Positions 45,331-56,939 of a DNA stretch of 64,000 bases are shown piece after piece. This DNA is from Lepas anatifera (taxonomy: Eukaryota; Arthropoda; Thecostraca; Lepadidae). Within the stretch, counting starts at the first letter, position 1. The number at the start of each line of letters is the position of its first letter. The position numbers and the translations under genes were made by a program. The notes beneath the pieces were generated by a model. It did not search any database, had not been told where the DNA came from, and saw only the letters and a list, made by a program, of their open reading frames with translations. The stretch is from contig JAOTON010002231.1 of NCBI GenBank assembly GCA_034440635.1, positions 124,001-188,000 on the forward strand, in the 5' to 3' direction.

Positions 45331-48170
45331 TTTTATAAGCATCCAATGTGTCATCGTATCCGTGCGGTTTTTATAGATTGTGTGGGAATTAAAGTGTGTT
45401 TTAAGCGCACTTCAGAGTCATAAGGCGTGTGGGCCCGATAACATAAGTGCACGCATTATTAAGGAGTGTAGCGATCAGTTGTCGGTCCCACTTGCTATCT
45501 TGTTCAGAAAGTCGGTACATCAAGGTGTTTTCCCGAGCAGGTGGGCGGAGGCTAACATTGTGCCCATTTACAAAAAGGGATCTCGAAAACAATCTTCAAA
45601 TTATCGTTCCGTCTCGCTGACCTCACTGTTTGGACAATTTCTTGAGCGGTGCGTTTGTGACACCCTTCTCTTACACGTTCAACCAGTCCTGACTCCAAAT
45701 CAACACGGTTTTGTCCCACGCCGATCATGCGATTCAAATTTAGCTTGCCTTCTAAAGACGGCGTGGGAATCTATCTCTTCTGGTTCTCAGACTGACGTCA
45801 CTTATACGGATTATTCTGCGGCGTTCCAGAGCGTCAATCACAAACTTCTAATTCATAAATTGAATAATTTTTACCAAATTTCAGGCCCAGCTCTTAATTG
45901 GATTTCGTCGTATTTAGTAAATCGTAAACAACGTGTCATTGTTAACGGAAAGTGCTCTGACTGGATCCATGTGCGCTCTGGGACGCCAGAAGGTGGAATC
46001 ATCTCGCCGCTTCTGTTCGCCCTGTTTGTCAATAAACTCCCGGACAACGTCAAGACAAACTGTCTCCTATTTACGGACCATGTGAAATTATATATACCAC
46101 ACAATTGACTCAAAAGTAGACGCTCAGCTACTACAACGACCTCACACATTTGGCAGCCTGGTCTGTGCTTTGGAAACTAAATCTCAACCCTGCAAACTGT
46201 AAATCATTCTCAATGACGTTGAAGCGAAACCCCATCGTAGCCAGGCACAAAATTCAAAATTCTTTCCTAGACAGAGTAGATACTATTCGTGATTTTGGAG
46301 TTTGGCTAGACTCGAAATTAACCTTTGCTGAACATATTAACAATACAGTCAGCAGGGCGAACAGAGCAGTCGGAGTGATGATTGGCTCCCTTCAGGTAGG
46401 TCACACAGCGGGGGAGCGAGACGGAAACTGAAACGTGAACCTATCTTGGCGGCTTATTTTGGTAATGTTCGATCTATCATGGAATTTGGTTGCGTCATTT
46501 CGGGGGAGCCGCCAAGACGCACTTAGACAGGCTTGAAAAAATCAACATAAGTTTCTTATTTGACTAGCATCGGTTTCGACTCGGAAATCTGTGTCGCTTG
46601 CGTAGGATTATCTTCTGACATTGTTTAAAATTACCAGTTTGGCAAACAGAAGAGTTCAATATGATATCCCATTTGCACACAAAATTTTGTCTGGCAAGAT
46701 AGACTCCGCCCTCCTGCTCGGTAGCTTTGCGTTGCGTGTTCCGTCAAGAAACACACGGGCGATGACTCGCGGACTGCTGCACGTGCCCTTCGGCCGTGTA
46801 GATTGCAAAAGACGAGGGCTTTTCTGTCGTTCGGCGAATAATTTTAACTCTTATTTGGCAGCGTGCCCTGAGTCCGACATTTTTAATTGTTCTTTTGGGC
46901 AGTTTAGGTCACTGACCCGATCTTACGTCAAGCAGCTGCCTTCACACTGAGAAGTGACTGTGGTTTTAACCTGCGCCCCACCGGGGTCCAGCGCCACCTT
47001 CGCCCCACCGGAGGCCATCGATGGCCCTCCTCTAACTTCGAAAATATGGGCGTTAGCGCAAATCTGCAACGTGCAATAGAAAGCTCGCGTAAGTTCAGTA
47101 CGAAATTATTTCACATGTTTTAGTGCCAGGTCAATGGTTTGACCTGCAGAGGTCAAATTAGGTCAAGATCGGCTATTTTCACTCAAATATGCAATGCTTA
47201 AGCAAACTGGGCATAACTCTTATGCCATTAGAGCTATTGAGTTCTGGTAAAGTACATTTGATAGAAAATTGTCAGTACCTTTTCCGCTATGTGAAACGTA
47301 AAGACCTCCCGCCAGTGGTTTGACCTCCAGAGGTCACCTCGTGACCTAAGATGACCTGAGGTCACGAAAGGTCAGAAAGTGACCTTGCTGTATATCAAAT
47401 GAAAGCCAGTGACGAGACAAACACGGTGGTGTTTGTTTCCAGCGCTCTAGTGTAATTAGGTTAAAAGTTATTGTCAAAAGACTGTTTTTGACCCCTGGTG
47501 ACCTTGGAGAGGTCAAAAGGCAAATATGGCCCCTGGGATCCGTGAAAAGGTGTCCAAGAACGCTTTTCTGATCAAGCTGAGCATTTTCAATCGCTTTTGT
47601 GAATTTTAGATCATAAGACAGCTTTTCCCATGTTTTTTCAATGGGAGAGGTCACCTCGTGACCTGACCTCAGGGCACGAATTTGAAAAATCCCGGATATA
47701 CACCTTGTAGACCCTGGAGGAGCTATAAAGTGTAGGGAGTTTCAAATCGATCGACTCCGAAATGTAGCTCTTACTGAGCTCTAAAGTTGAAGTGAGGTGA
47801 CCTTGGTTGACCTCGTCTGGTGACCTGACCTTGGGTGACCCGGGGTAAAAAATTCAAGGATGGTGGAAAAATGATGCAGTGAGAGGTAGAGCCCTCAACC
47901 GCCGTGCTGCACCTCTTCGTTTTTCTGCTATCCCGGAAAAAACCTCATGGGGGCATCGATGGCCCCCGGTGGGGCGAGGGTTAAAGGTTTTTATGTGTGC
48001 CTATTTATGTTTTAACAGGGTTTTCTGTATATTTTATGTAGCTAGGGTCATATATCGTGAAAATATTCATTCTGTGCATTGTATCCGTCGACATGTTTTA
48101 TCTCATTTGACTTGACCTGCCATTGGGTCCTATACACCTGTTGCTCATAAGCCCTCAATAAACAAAAATG
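45331..48170 (+). mobile_element. Jockey/CR1-like LINE, RT and 3' end, inactivated; split by a TTAA element
   Basis: Plus strand: SHKACGPDNISARIIKECS and PIYKKGSRKQSSNYRSVSL, NQHGFVPRRSCDSNL, YTDYSAAFQSVNH, SGTPEGGIISPLLFALFVN, then FTDHVKLY where FADDVKLY is expected. Two residues of the catalytic motif are therefore changed. The C-terminal part continues with frameshifts (LNPANCKSF, DFGVWLDSKLTFAEHINN, YDIPFAHKILSGKID) to a stop near 46948. The 3' untranslated region is cut by TTAA copy 9 and probably resumes at 47985, ending near CCTCAATAAACAAAAATGAA at 48150-48170. Confidence 0.8.
46966..47984 (+). mobile_element. TTAA family 1 copy 9
   Basis: It starts TTAACCTGCGCCCCACCGGG and ends GGTGGGGCGAGGG then TTAA (47981-47984). 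Full length, inserted just after the coding end of the LINE. Confidence 0.9.
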
Positions 48171-48353
48171 AACAATAAGTGTAGGGCCCACATATGTTGA
48201 ATAGATTAAATCTAAGAAAACCTTTTTATCAAAAGCAAGAACAAACATAGAAGCAAGGACATACACTTAATAAAAACAATAACCTACCTGTTGTACCAGG
48301 AATGTGCAACCAGAGCGGCACCGGTACCGCCTCTACGTTTAGATGTGTTACGT
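48171..48353. other. Short unassigned stretch
   Basis: Nothing recognised between the LINE 3' end and the family 2 fragment. Confidence 0.4.
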
Positions 48354-48687
48354 TCGGAAACAAGTTAATGTTATATATGATTTAATTCGGCTTGCTGCGA
48401 GGATTCCAATGGTCTAGATTTTGTGCTCTACCTTCACTAGTTGAGATGAAATGACTGAAAAGCGTTATTTACATGTTATCCCTATGGCGGTATACATTGA
48501 CCTCTGGTGCCCTTAGATGTGACAGGGACAAAAAGGTTCAAATGTTTTCAATAGACATTTGGATGGGCTATTAAACGCCGCCTACTGTTTCTCACTATCT
48601 AGCCTGATTCTTGAAATCTTAGGGGGCAGGTTCCAGCCCCCCGTGAAAAGGAAGATGGCTTAGACTCCCGCCAATACGCGTGTTAAA
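48354..48687. mobile_element. TTAA family 2 fragment (right part only)
   Basis: It aligns with 13140-13476 of the family 2 element: GGCTTGCTGCGAGGATTC, TTACATGTTATCCCTAT, TTAGGGGGCAGGTTCCAGCC, and the end CCGCCAATACGCGTG then TTAA at 48684-48687. The left part is missing. Confidence 0.7.
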
Positions 48688-48782
48688 CTGTCGGATTCAG
48701 AGTTTCCTAAGGAAGCGACATTTTAATCATTTCTCTAAATCAAGCATAGTTTATCAAGTCCTCTAACAAAGTGGCGCCACAT

Positions 48783-49067
48783 CAGGGGTGTAGCCAAGGG
48801 GGCGAGGGCGGCAGGGACAGCCGCCCCCTCCCTGAAGCGCCCGAAGGGCCCCCTGAGGACACGGGCCTCGCAAAGCGCGGCTCGCCAGCACTATGCACTG
48901 TGGCCAAATTTGAAATTTCATACCAAACAGGACCCTCTTAAGCCCTCTTTAGCACTCTATTCTATAACAAGCAGGGCCCTTTTACCCATCAGGGCCCGTT
49001 TTGGCGCTATCGCAGGGGCCCTTTTCGGGGTGCAGCCCCCCTGAGCGAAATCCTGGCTACGCTCCTG
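48783..49067. mobile_element. hAT-type non-autonomous element with perfect 8-bp target duplication
   Basis: The 285-bp element begins CAGGGGTGTAGCCAAGGGGG and ends CCTGGCTACGCTCCTG (inverted, CAGGAGCGTAGCCAGG). CGCCACAT flanks both sides (48775-48782 and 49068-49075). The gene A duplicate near 8100-8125 reads GGTGCCACATCGCATTGTGG with no insertion. It is absent from that copy, so it arrived after the duplication or was lost from A. The right window edge starts another member. Confidence 0.9.
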
Positions 49068-49985
49068 CGCCACATTGCATTGCGGTGGCGTCAACACTTG
49101 CATCTTTGAAAAAGAGTGAAAAGTGAAGTTTCAAGGCACGCGGGGTGGATCGGGACGGATCGATCGGGGTCTCTCTTATCCCTTCGATCCACCTATGGGT
49201 ACACAGGATCAGTACATGGGTGCATGTATGTACATGAGTGCCACCAACATCCCTCCACCGACGGCGAGGGTCGGCACGTGGTGCAGACGAAGGACCAGCC
49301 CCCGTCGCGTCGGTTACCCTTGAGGTTGTGTCTCAATGCACTTTCAACTCGCTCCAGTTTGGGCTGCCGCTTCGCGGCGCTGCGTGTACGATCGCGCCGT
49401 GCTTCAAGCGACGGAGGGGGTGACTGCGCCTGTCACTTTACTGTGGTGGGGCTGGGGGATTCGTCACCATTTTTTGTTTGGAATAGCTCCAACTGATAAA
49501 TACCATACAGTGCTGGCAAGTTATTATCCTCTGTGGCCCCTGAAACGGGCTTTAATCCCGTGTTAAAGTCGCATTAACCCGTCACCGCCTGGGAAGGGGA
49601 GGGGGTGGGGAGGGTCTAATTGGACTCCTCGGTGTTTCGCAAATGATTCTAAGCCAATTCAAATTAAACGCATGCCACTTTGGAGGCTCTAGGGTGATCA
49701 ATTTTACAACTTACGACCAAAAATTGACATTGGGCCGGGTAGGTCAACGAGTTATGGCGTCATTTCCAAACCCTTGCAAGCCGATGCTGTTCTTCTAAAA
49801 TGAGACTGCAAAAGCAGGGTGTGATGGGTCTCTGCTAGAACAGCTAAGTCAAGTTTCTAAACATCATTCAAAAGTCCCTAAAATTTAAAATATGCATGCT
49901 ACCATCCATTTGTTAATAAATTTTGTCCAAGTTGTTGCAAGATTGGATTTTAAAGTCGGGAACCACTGAAGTAATCAATTGATTT
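49068..49985. other. Duplicated non-coding block shared with 8090-8815
   Basis: It aligns with the gene A upstream region, for example CACCTATGGGTACACAGGAT, CAGTACATGGGTGCATGTAT, GACGAAGGACCAGCCC and TTCTTCTAAAATGAG. One frame reads YVHECHQH.CTDGEG.HVVQTKDQP in both copies but is broken downstream; no family recognised. Confidence 0.6.
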
Positions 49986-50084
49986 TTTGATTTCAGGTTA
50001 ATACCAAGGTCACCAGGTGACACCAAAGGTCACGGTATTTGTTTCCGTCTCTAACTTTTTGGTTAACGTTTGGAATCGGGGCGT

Positions 50085-53000
50085 TCCAGGACAAATCGAC
50101 CAGGCGCCACCTGGATTGTACACAGCATAGTCTCAGATTTCGTTTTAACTTCGTACACAGGGTTATCAGAGGCGTAGAATTCAGATTTGAGAATATTTGT
50201 TTCCTCAAAACAAGGGTTTCAAACTTACAGTTAGCTGAAAGTCGTGAAAATCCGTGTTTGTAGCAAAACATGGTGACATACAATCATCAATTTCTGGGTA
50301 GTCCTTTGTTATGGATTCTTATTTAAAACGGGATTGTTTTTAAAATCATATTATCCAGCTTCGAAAATTTAGTTTTTTGAAAATAATTATTTTTGAGTTT
50401 TTAGAAGAAAATGTACACAATTTTTGAAACATTATTTTCTAAACGTGGCCGGTGATTCACCTTGAAATAACCCACAGGAAACATATTTCACTGTGTCTGT
50501 GCTTTCAAAAACTTCAATTAAATTTTGCATTCTTGAAACTATTGATGTCTAATCAGCCAAAGAGTAACGCCATGCGCGCGAAAATCGGCCGCCCGGCGCG
50601 CCCCACCGATAGCCGACTGGCACTTCGGCCAACGGACGACGCGCACGCGTGAGGTACTCAGCGGAGACTATGGGTTAGAAGTTTGTTGCTAGGGAAACAT
50701 GCATCGACATAAGCACATGGTATTGTGGAAATTTTCATAAGCTAAGGGTGTGCCGTTGACAAAAAATATTTTCTAGACTTTATTTTTCTATCATCTTTTG
50801 TTTTCAGCTTCAATAAAGTTTCATTAAGAGAAAAGAACGTAAACATCATAAGGTAAAAAAACATGTATTTTGAAGCAAGGTGGAATCAATATTATTCAGG
50901 CCTTGGATGGAAGCGAGTTCATGGTTAAAGGGCTGTATTATGACAGTAGTGTGTTAGATTTAGTGGCATCTGGTTCGGTTCACCAGCAGAGGAGGCAGAG
51001 GAGGCTGAATCAATGTACCAAAAACAGTTTTAATTTCTATTGAGGCATGAAAGTGACCTTCTTTGGTCCACAACGGTAAGAAGAAATTGAAGCCCACAGC
51101 GAAGAATAAAACAACTTCAAAAGATCAGTTCAACCAAAAGTCTATCTGTTATGACGTAGTCCCGTCTAGCACAATAAATGGGAAACATCGACTTCGCCTG
51201 GAACTGTTGGAGCGCCCAGTGAGTCAGTCGATGATGATTGTGTCTCCGCAGCGAGCAGGTCTTCAGTAACTGCCTCCGGCTGCTGTCTGGCTCTTCTTAA
51301 GCAATTGTGACGTTTTTCGAATGTAAATTTACTCTGTCTTGCAAGTAGGCGTCTTTTGCGGAGACCACTCGACGGGGTCAGCACCAGAAGTTCTATTTTT
51401 GGTCTCGGCGTCCCGGAGCCGGGACCAGATGCTGGGCTCGGCCGGGACGTTGCTGGAATCAACTGAGTTTGTACCGGGACCGTGCCGGGACCTCTGAGGA
51501 TTTGAGAGCGTAATAATCTTAACTAGGACCTGTGTTCCTTGGGGCCCATATCAGATTGAGTTCACTTAATTTTTAACCAATTAAGCTAGTTTTCCCTTAG
51601 CATTTGACAAATAAACAACCTAATATGGCAACCTACGCACACACAAATTTTCTCAAGCCTATATGGGGCTGTTCATAAATGACTTCACGGGTGGGGGGAT
51701 TCGGCAAGAAAAGGCCATGGCTAGAAATCTCTTCTCAATCCAGGGGGGTTTTGGTTGGGTTAACGGCACGGGCAATACAAGCCCTAATTTAGTTGTAGTA
51801 AGCTCCATTCGAAAATGAAATGAAATAGCACAATTACAAATAATTCATGGCTGAAATAGAAAATCGAAGTCACTGTGAAACGTAAAAGACAAGGCTACAA
51901 ATGTGTTCCTATTAACCCGACTTTTGTGCCAGAACCAATGCCAGGACCACGTTGAGTCTTGCCGGGACCAGTCGAGGCCTGCCAGCGCCGGGACTTGCGT
52001 CGGGATCAAGAATCTAGAAAAAGTAAATCCTCTAGTTAGCACAATAAGTCCTCTTATCCCGGGACATTCTAAAAAAAAATTTAAAAAAAAAAAAAAAAGA
52101 AAAAAAATTGTTTAATTTAACCACTACTACATCGCACAGAAGTTTGAACACCAACACCGACAGCAGAAACCTGGCGTCCGAAACGAAGTAGCTACCTTGA
52201 AGCCATGCCTTATCTCTATTTGACACCCAACTGCCCCAGTAACAATATCATACTAACTGTGGAGGATGTGCTCCCAGCTTCATGAGCTGCGCACTGGACA
52301 TCTGACAACTCGCGCGTGTCCTGAAGGCACTCACGCCCAAACCAGGGTGGAGACTGCACAACTGCGGCCAGGGTTCATCCGTGTTCGATACGATGTCGTT
52401 TCAGCACGCAAAACAGACCAAGCTTGCACAAATGCACAAGTCTCTTCATTCTTAAAATACAAATGTATGACTCAAATCCGTAATCGATTTTATGGGCAAC
52501 GTTAAGATATGGGGAGTCGTACACCCTTAACCGAATTAAAATTGCATTGGCTTTACCCTTTTGTTGACCACGTGTATTTCTGCTTTTGTTTCCCATATCT
52601 AATCATGATTGCAAGAGTTAATACACCCCTGAGTCAATCTACTGCCCGTGCCCACGCACCGGCGGCCGCGCCGACGACGGCCGGGCGCGCCGGACTGCCG
52701 ATTTTTACGCGCATGGCGTCATTCTATGGCTAATTACACAGTGATAAAGTATAGAACGCAAAAATTATTAACTTCTCTAAGCAGAAAAGATATGGGTGTG
52801 CATTTATTATGAATACCTCTGACGTAAATTACTGGCCACACTTTAAAAAAATCTTCGGAAAAAGTGGTCAAAACATTTCTAAAAATTTTGAAAATTTCAA
52901 ATAAAAAACAAGAGGCTTCCATCTAAGCTGTTACATACTCAATCCAATCCCATGCCATTTGAAGCTAATAAATGAAAGTTAAGGCCGTAAATAATCGTTG

Positions 53001-53195
53001 TATATCACCATGTTTGACGAAATCGGCAGTTTTCACGATTTTCTTCAACATATAACTCCGAAACCGTATGTCTGAGGAAAAAAATAATCTCAGATCAGGA
53101 TTCCACACTCCTGAAAACTCAATAGACAAAATTGCAACTAAATCCGAGACTATGCTATGCAGGGGCCTGTGCTGGAGCGCCCTAGCTTGTTTCTT
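50085..53195. mobile_element. Long-terminal-inverted-repeat element (3.1 kb, arms about 550 bp)
   Basis: The outer ends are inverted: GGGGCGTTCCAGGACA at the left, and TGTGCTGGAGCGCCCT at the right (inverted AGGGCGCTCCAGCACA). Homology continues inward (GCATAGTCTCAGATTTCG against CGGATTTAGTTG after ATAGTCT). The inner ends share GGCGCGCC and CCGATTTT with CGCGCATGGCGT near 50565-50620 and 52680-52725. The interior (about 50650-52640) has a short minus-strand frame at 51166-51462 with no family call. The element is absent from the gene A duplicate, where AACGTTTGGAATC (12582) runs directly to GCTGTTTCTTAG (12623). Confidence 0.7.
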
Positions 53196-53980
53196 AAAAT
53201 CCTTGTTGGTATTCGTTATGCGAACTTCATTCGACCTGCTGGCGGTGATGTCTGTAACGAGGCCGGATTTTGTCAATAGCATGCAATGAATGCAAAATTA
53301 AGAATATTTTAATCAGCTGATGGGCGTAGAAAATCCAACCTTCCGGTAAAACATATTGTCTTATGTCGATACACACATTTGATATGACGATATGACAATA
53401 AGCATTCTTTTTTACAGAGCCTTCAAGACTTAGTACGTAGACTGGACGTGTAAACTCGATCCGTTTTCCTCCCTCTGCTGACTGAAGCCGACTCTGCAAC
53501 ATCTAGGGTCTCTTTTTGCTATCTTAAAGCCTCCACACTCAATCCGAAAACTTTCTAGTTCATTTTAGGGCCAGCTCTGCCACCTAATAGGTCTTCATAG
53601 GTCAAACTGTTGGTCCAAGGGGTATCCTACACAAGTCTAGGACCCTAGCCAATGGCTTATGAGCCTATTGCATACCAGCCAAGGAGGCTCCAGCGCCAGG
53701 TATGCAGCGTTCCGAACCTGTTGTTAGCCCGTTTAAAGTTCGCAAGACCTCTGGTAGAGATACGCTGGCTTCCCCACATGGCCATGTACCAAATGTAAGG
53801 CTTAAATCAAACAAAATATCATGGGCCAGAGCCGCTGTTTTTCAATGCCAGAGAAGGAGAAGTGACTTCTGCCGACATACATTTTCACTAAGCTGGCCCT
53901 ATCTACCGGTGAGCAGCACCCGCCTGGAATGACCACGATTTTCTGGACAGGGACAGTGCAACTTGCAGCCTAACCGTGCA
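53196..53980. other. Duplicated block upstream of cuticle gene C
   Basis: It matches 13477-15390 of the gene A locus once the insertions there are removed. Shared strings include ATCAGCTGATGGGCGTA, TGGCTCCAGCGCCAGGTATG (with small differences) and TTGTTAGCCC. No coding sequence. Confidence 0.65.
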
Positions 53981-53981
53981 T

Positions 53982-54193
53982 GTGACAAGAGGTGAAAAGG
54001 ATGACCAAGTACCCTGCCGACAGGAAAAAACTGACTGCTTAGTTGTTGTCAATGAAAAAGAGCTGCTAAAATTCAAATATGCTGTCGCGATATCCCAGGG
54101 GCCTCTGCAGTGGAATGGATCAGTTTGTCATTACCTTTCGGCAGACCAGATCTGTCCCGCAGCAGAGGAACAGGCACCCAGTTGGTATATAAG
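53982..54193 (+). promoter_or_regulatory. Promoter of cuticle gene C, TATA box at 54186-54193
   Basis: Same layout as A and B: AGAGGTGAAAA near 53987, TGTCGCGATATCCCA at 54083-54097, TATATAAG at 54186-54193 and ATG 60 bp beyond. The sequence between is nearly the same as in A. Confidence 0.75.
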
Positions 54194-54253
54194 ACAGGAG
54201 TAGCTCTTGAGCTGCCAGATTCTCACCAGAATTCTCCACTGATCATTCTCATC

Positions 54254-55566
54254 ATGAAGCTGGTAAGTGCGCAAACTAAAACTAAAACATTATGCGAAAA
54301 CTAAAACATTGTTTTCACACTTTAGGTGTTTCGTAGTACGGCAACTGGCTGATAGATTGCACTCCGATAGCAGAAGGGGTTCAAGGATTGCCAATTGGGG
54401 GAGGGAGCACGTTCCCAGGTTAGAAGCACCATTTGAACCCTGGCGCGCGACGTTTGGCCATAAAAACATATCAGGTCAGCGTGAACTCCAATCGGTGGGT
54501 GCCAATTTTTACATCTGGGGGGGACAGTATTTCAACCTTTCAGGGGTGTCATTACTATTTCAGGGGGCGCCGAGGTTCACTGGGGGGGGAGGGCACCTGC
54601 TACCGTTGCATCCGTGGATCTACCTTTGTGCATTAGGAATTAAACTTTCGGCTGGTCAACAAAATACTGCCTGCGCCAAGGTTTTGGGTGACGTCCGTAA
54701 GATAATACGAAACATATTAGCACAAACCAATGTCATTGGTGTGAAACAGGTTTTAGTAGCAGGCTGTTGGTGATTATGCGTTTTATCTTTCATTGACTTC
54801 ACCTATAATTGGGTAGGTGCCTGTTGGTGATTTATAGATTGACATATACAGATGTCAGAGTATCTAGCGTAAATAAAAAACCGGAGACCGATCCGGGGCA
54901 ATGGCAGTGGAGACCAAGTGCCCAACCCCCCCCGCCCCGACGAAATGAAGCATCGGTCCGCGCACTTGAAATATATTCTTAGTACATAGTACATGTTGAA
55001 AATTAATGTCCGTCTGCACCATTTCCAGCTCATCGTCTTGTGCCTGGTCGCTGTGGCCCTTGGAGACAAGGATGCCAAGATCAACAACTACCAGTTCCAA
55101 ATCAACGAGGATGGATCTTACGAATCAAAGTAAGTCAAATGCAAGTGGAAAAGTAAAACTGTTTTTGTGATGTTATTCGCGATACATGCTCCTATTTCGG
55201 TAAGCATACCAGAAATATTTTGGTTAAAATCAGATTGGTTAAATTCAGACTGCTGATGAGTGTCAGAATACAGTTAAGTCGTGTTTTGAATTGCCTAGTA
55301 GACGAACAGATAATATATTTCAACAACATATACTTCTGCTTCCACTTCTTCCAACTATATTCCGTGCTTCCACCTACAGCGTAGAGACCAGCAACGGCAT
55401 CAACACGCAGGAGGACGGCATCTCTTACCCTGGTGCCGAACCCGAGTCGGGCAACTACGTAAGGACCGGCAGCTACAGCTACGAGTGGGAGGGAGTGACC
55501 TACACGGTGACCTGGGTCGCCGACGAGAACGGCTTCCAGGCCGAGGGTGACCACCTTCCCAAGTAG
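54254..55566 (+). CDS. RR-1 cuticular protein, copy C (98 aa, three exons)
   Basis: Exons are 54254-54262 (Met-Lys-Leu), 55029-55129 and 55380-55566, with GT..AG introns of 766 and 250 bp. The protein matches copies A and B except at residue 76, where Gln becomes Val (YEWEGVTYTV instead of YEWEGQTYTV); that position lies within the RR-1 domain between two aromatic strands. Signal peptide, domain and C-terminus (DENGFQAEGDHLPK) are unchanged. Intron 1 is the shortest of the three and seems closest to the ancestral form, since intron 1 of A carries an extra 1-kb block. Frame intact. The neighbouring 5 kb upstream is the sister of the gene A flank. Confidence 0.95.
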
Positions 55567-56930
55567 ATAAGCCACCTTGTTGAAGCCTCTGTTTCTGTCC
55601 CGTCATAAATGTGTGTTTTTGGTTACGTTCTGTGTAAAACAAAAAGGTGCATAATTATGTAACATCTACACCTTGTTGAGCTGTTTTGTTTTTTGTTATC
55701 GTCTAATACATGTATATGTAATTTTTATTTTTTGATAACCACCTCGTGGAGTTGTGATCCGTGTAAGACGATAAGTTCCCAGAAGCAAAAATTATTGATT
55801 ATTTTGGGTCTTGTGATACGTATAATAATTGGTGTGGCTCAGGGCATCTTTTAAGGAAAAATGAGTGCGGAGTCATTTCTTGTGCTGGCCATTATAGCGT
55901 CTTCGGAGGACCAAGACCCCATTTTAAGGAGGGGGAATTAATAAAACTTAAACGCGTTAAGGTTAAAACAATGTTTCCAAATGTTTGAGTTATTCCATAT
56001 TCTAGAGATTAAAGATCCTGCCCAGGGCTGCCAGTTTTTTTGGGGGGGGCACGAAGAGGTGAAACTGTAACGGGGGTTTCTCGGGAAACGGGGATTTTCG
56101 CTTCTTTCTTGTGGGGGCCTGGCACCGGTGTGTTCTGTGCGGCCATTCCCTCCACCACCCGTTACGGAATATTTAGGGAGACAGGCGATGCGGTCAGGAG
56201 CTGGGCGCGCCTCCAGGACCGTTAGCGAGACACATAAGACACGCAGGTACAACAAACAATGAGCCATTTCATGCACATAGCCAAATAAGCTCCCAATGTA
56301 TGAGCCAACATGCGTATACCCCCCCCTTTTTGGTGATTTTTAGAATATTCGCGTTAGGCCAAATAAATATCTGCGTAAATTAACATCTTAGTGCCGCCGG
56401 CCCCGGAGCGCTCCTTCCCAACTAACCCGCATAGGAGCGGTGTCGGGGACCGACTATGTCTCCTGAATTTATGAATAATACGTAGCTTCCTCCCTGTCCG
56501 AAACAATAATAAACGCAAGTTTCCACCGCTAAGCTTACGGGGTACGCCCCATCAATCGCACATAGAGAGCTCCTCACCTCCGTAGGCTCTCCCCAATCGC
56601 AAAGGCCCGGATTGGTGGCAATCGGGGGTCCCCGATATCAAAATATCCCCTCCGCTACTATGTACCATATGGTAAATTGCATAGCCACAGCTGACTAATT
56701 ATCGTTATACTTTTCTCGGTTTTTCTCATCGTCGTTATATATGTATATCGATATAGTACGCATAGCGATGGGATCCAGGGCCGCCCTACCGTCGACGTGA
56801 TACCCAAAGGGAAATAAGATTTGCGGTCGAGCCCTACCGCTGCACGGCCGATCTCCGTCGAAGCGACCGACCGTGTTCCCCCTTATAAAATATAAAATGC
56901 GTAACAATCGAGTGTAATCGTCATTACGAC
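55567..56930. other. Unassigned stretch downstream of cuticle gene C
   Basis: The first 200 bp is the 3' flank shared with gene B. No polyadenylation signal of AATAAA type is obvious near the stop. The rest shows no gene; 56480-56520 contains CAATAATAAACGC. Confidence 0.4.
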
Positions 56931-56939
56931 TCGTCTTTA

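Noticed and set aside
51166..51462. Possible transposase-associated frame inside the 3.1-kb inverted-repeat element
   Set aside because: Basic, serine- and proline-rich, but no identifiable transposase or THAP motif; kept only as an interior remark.
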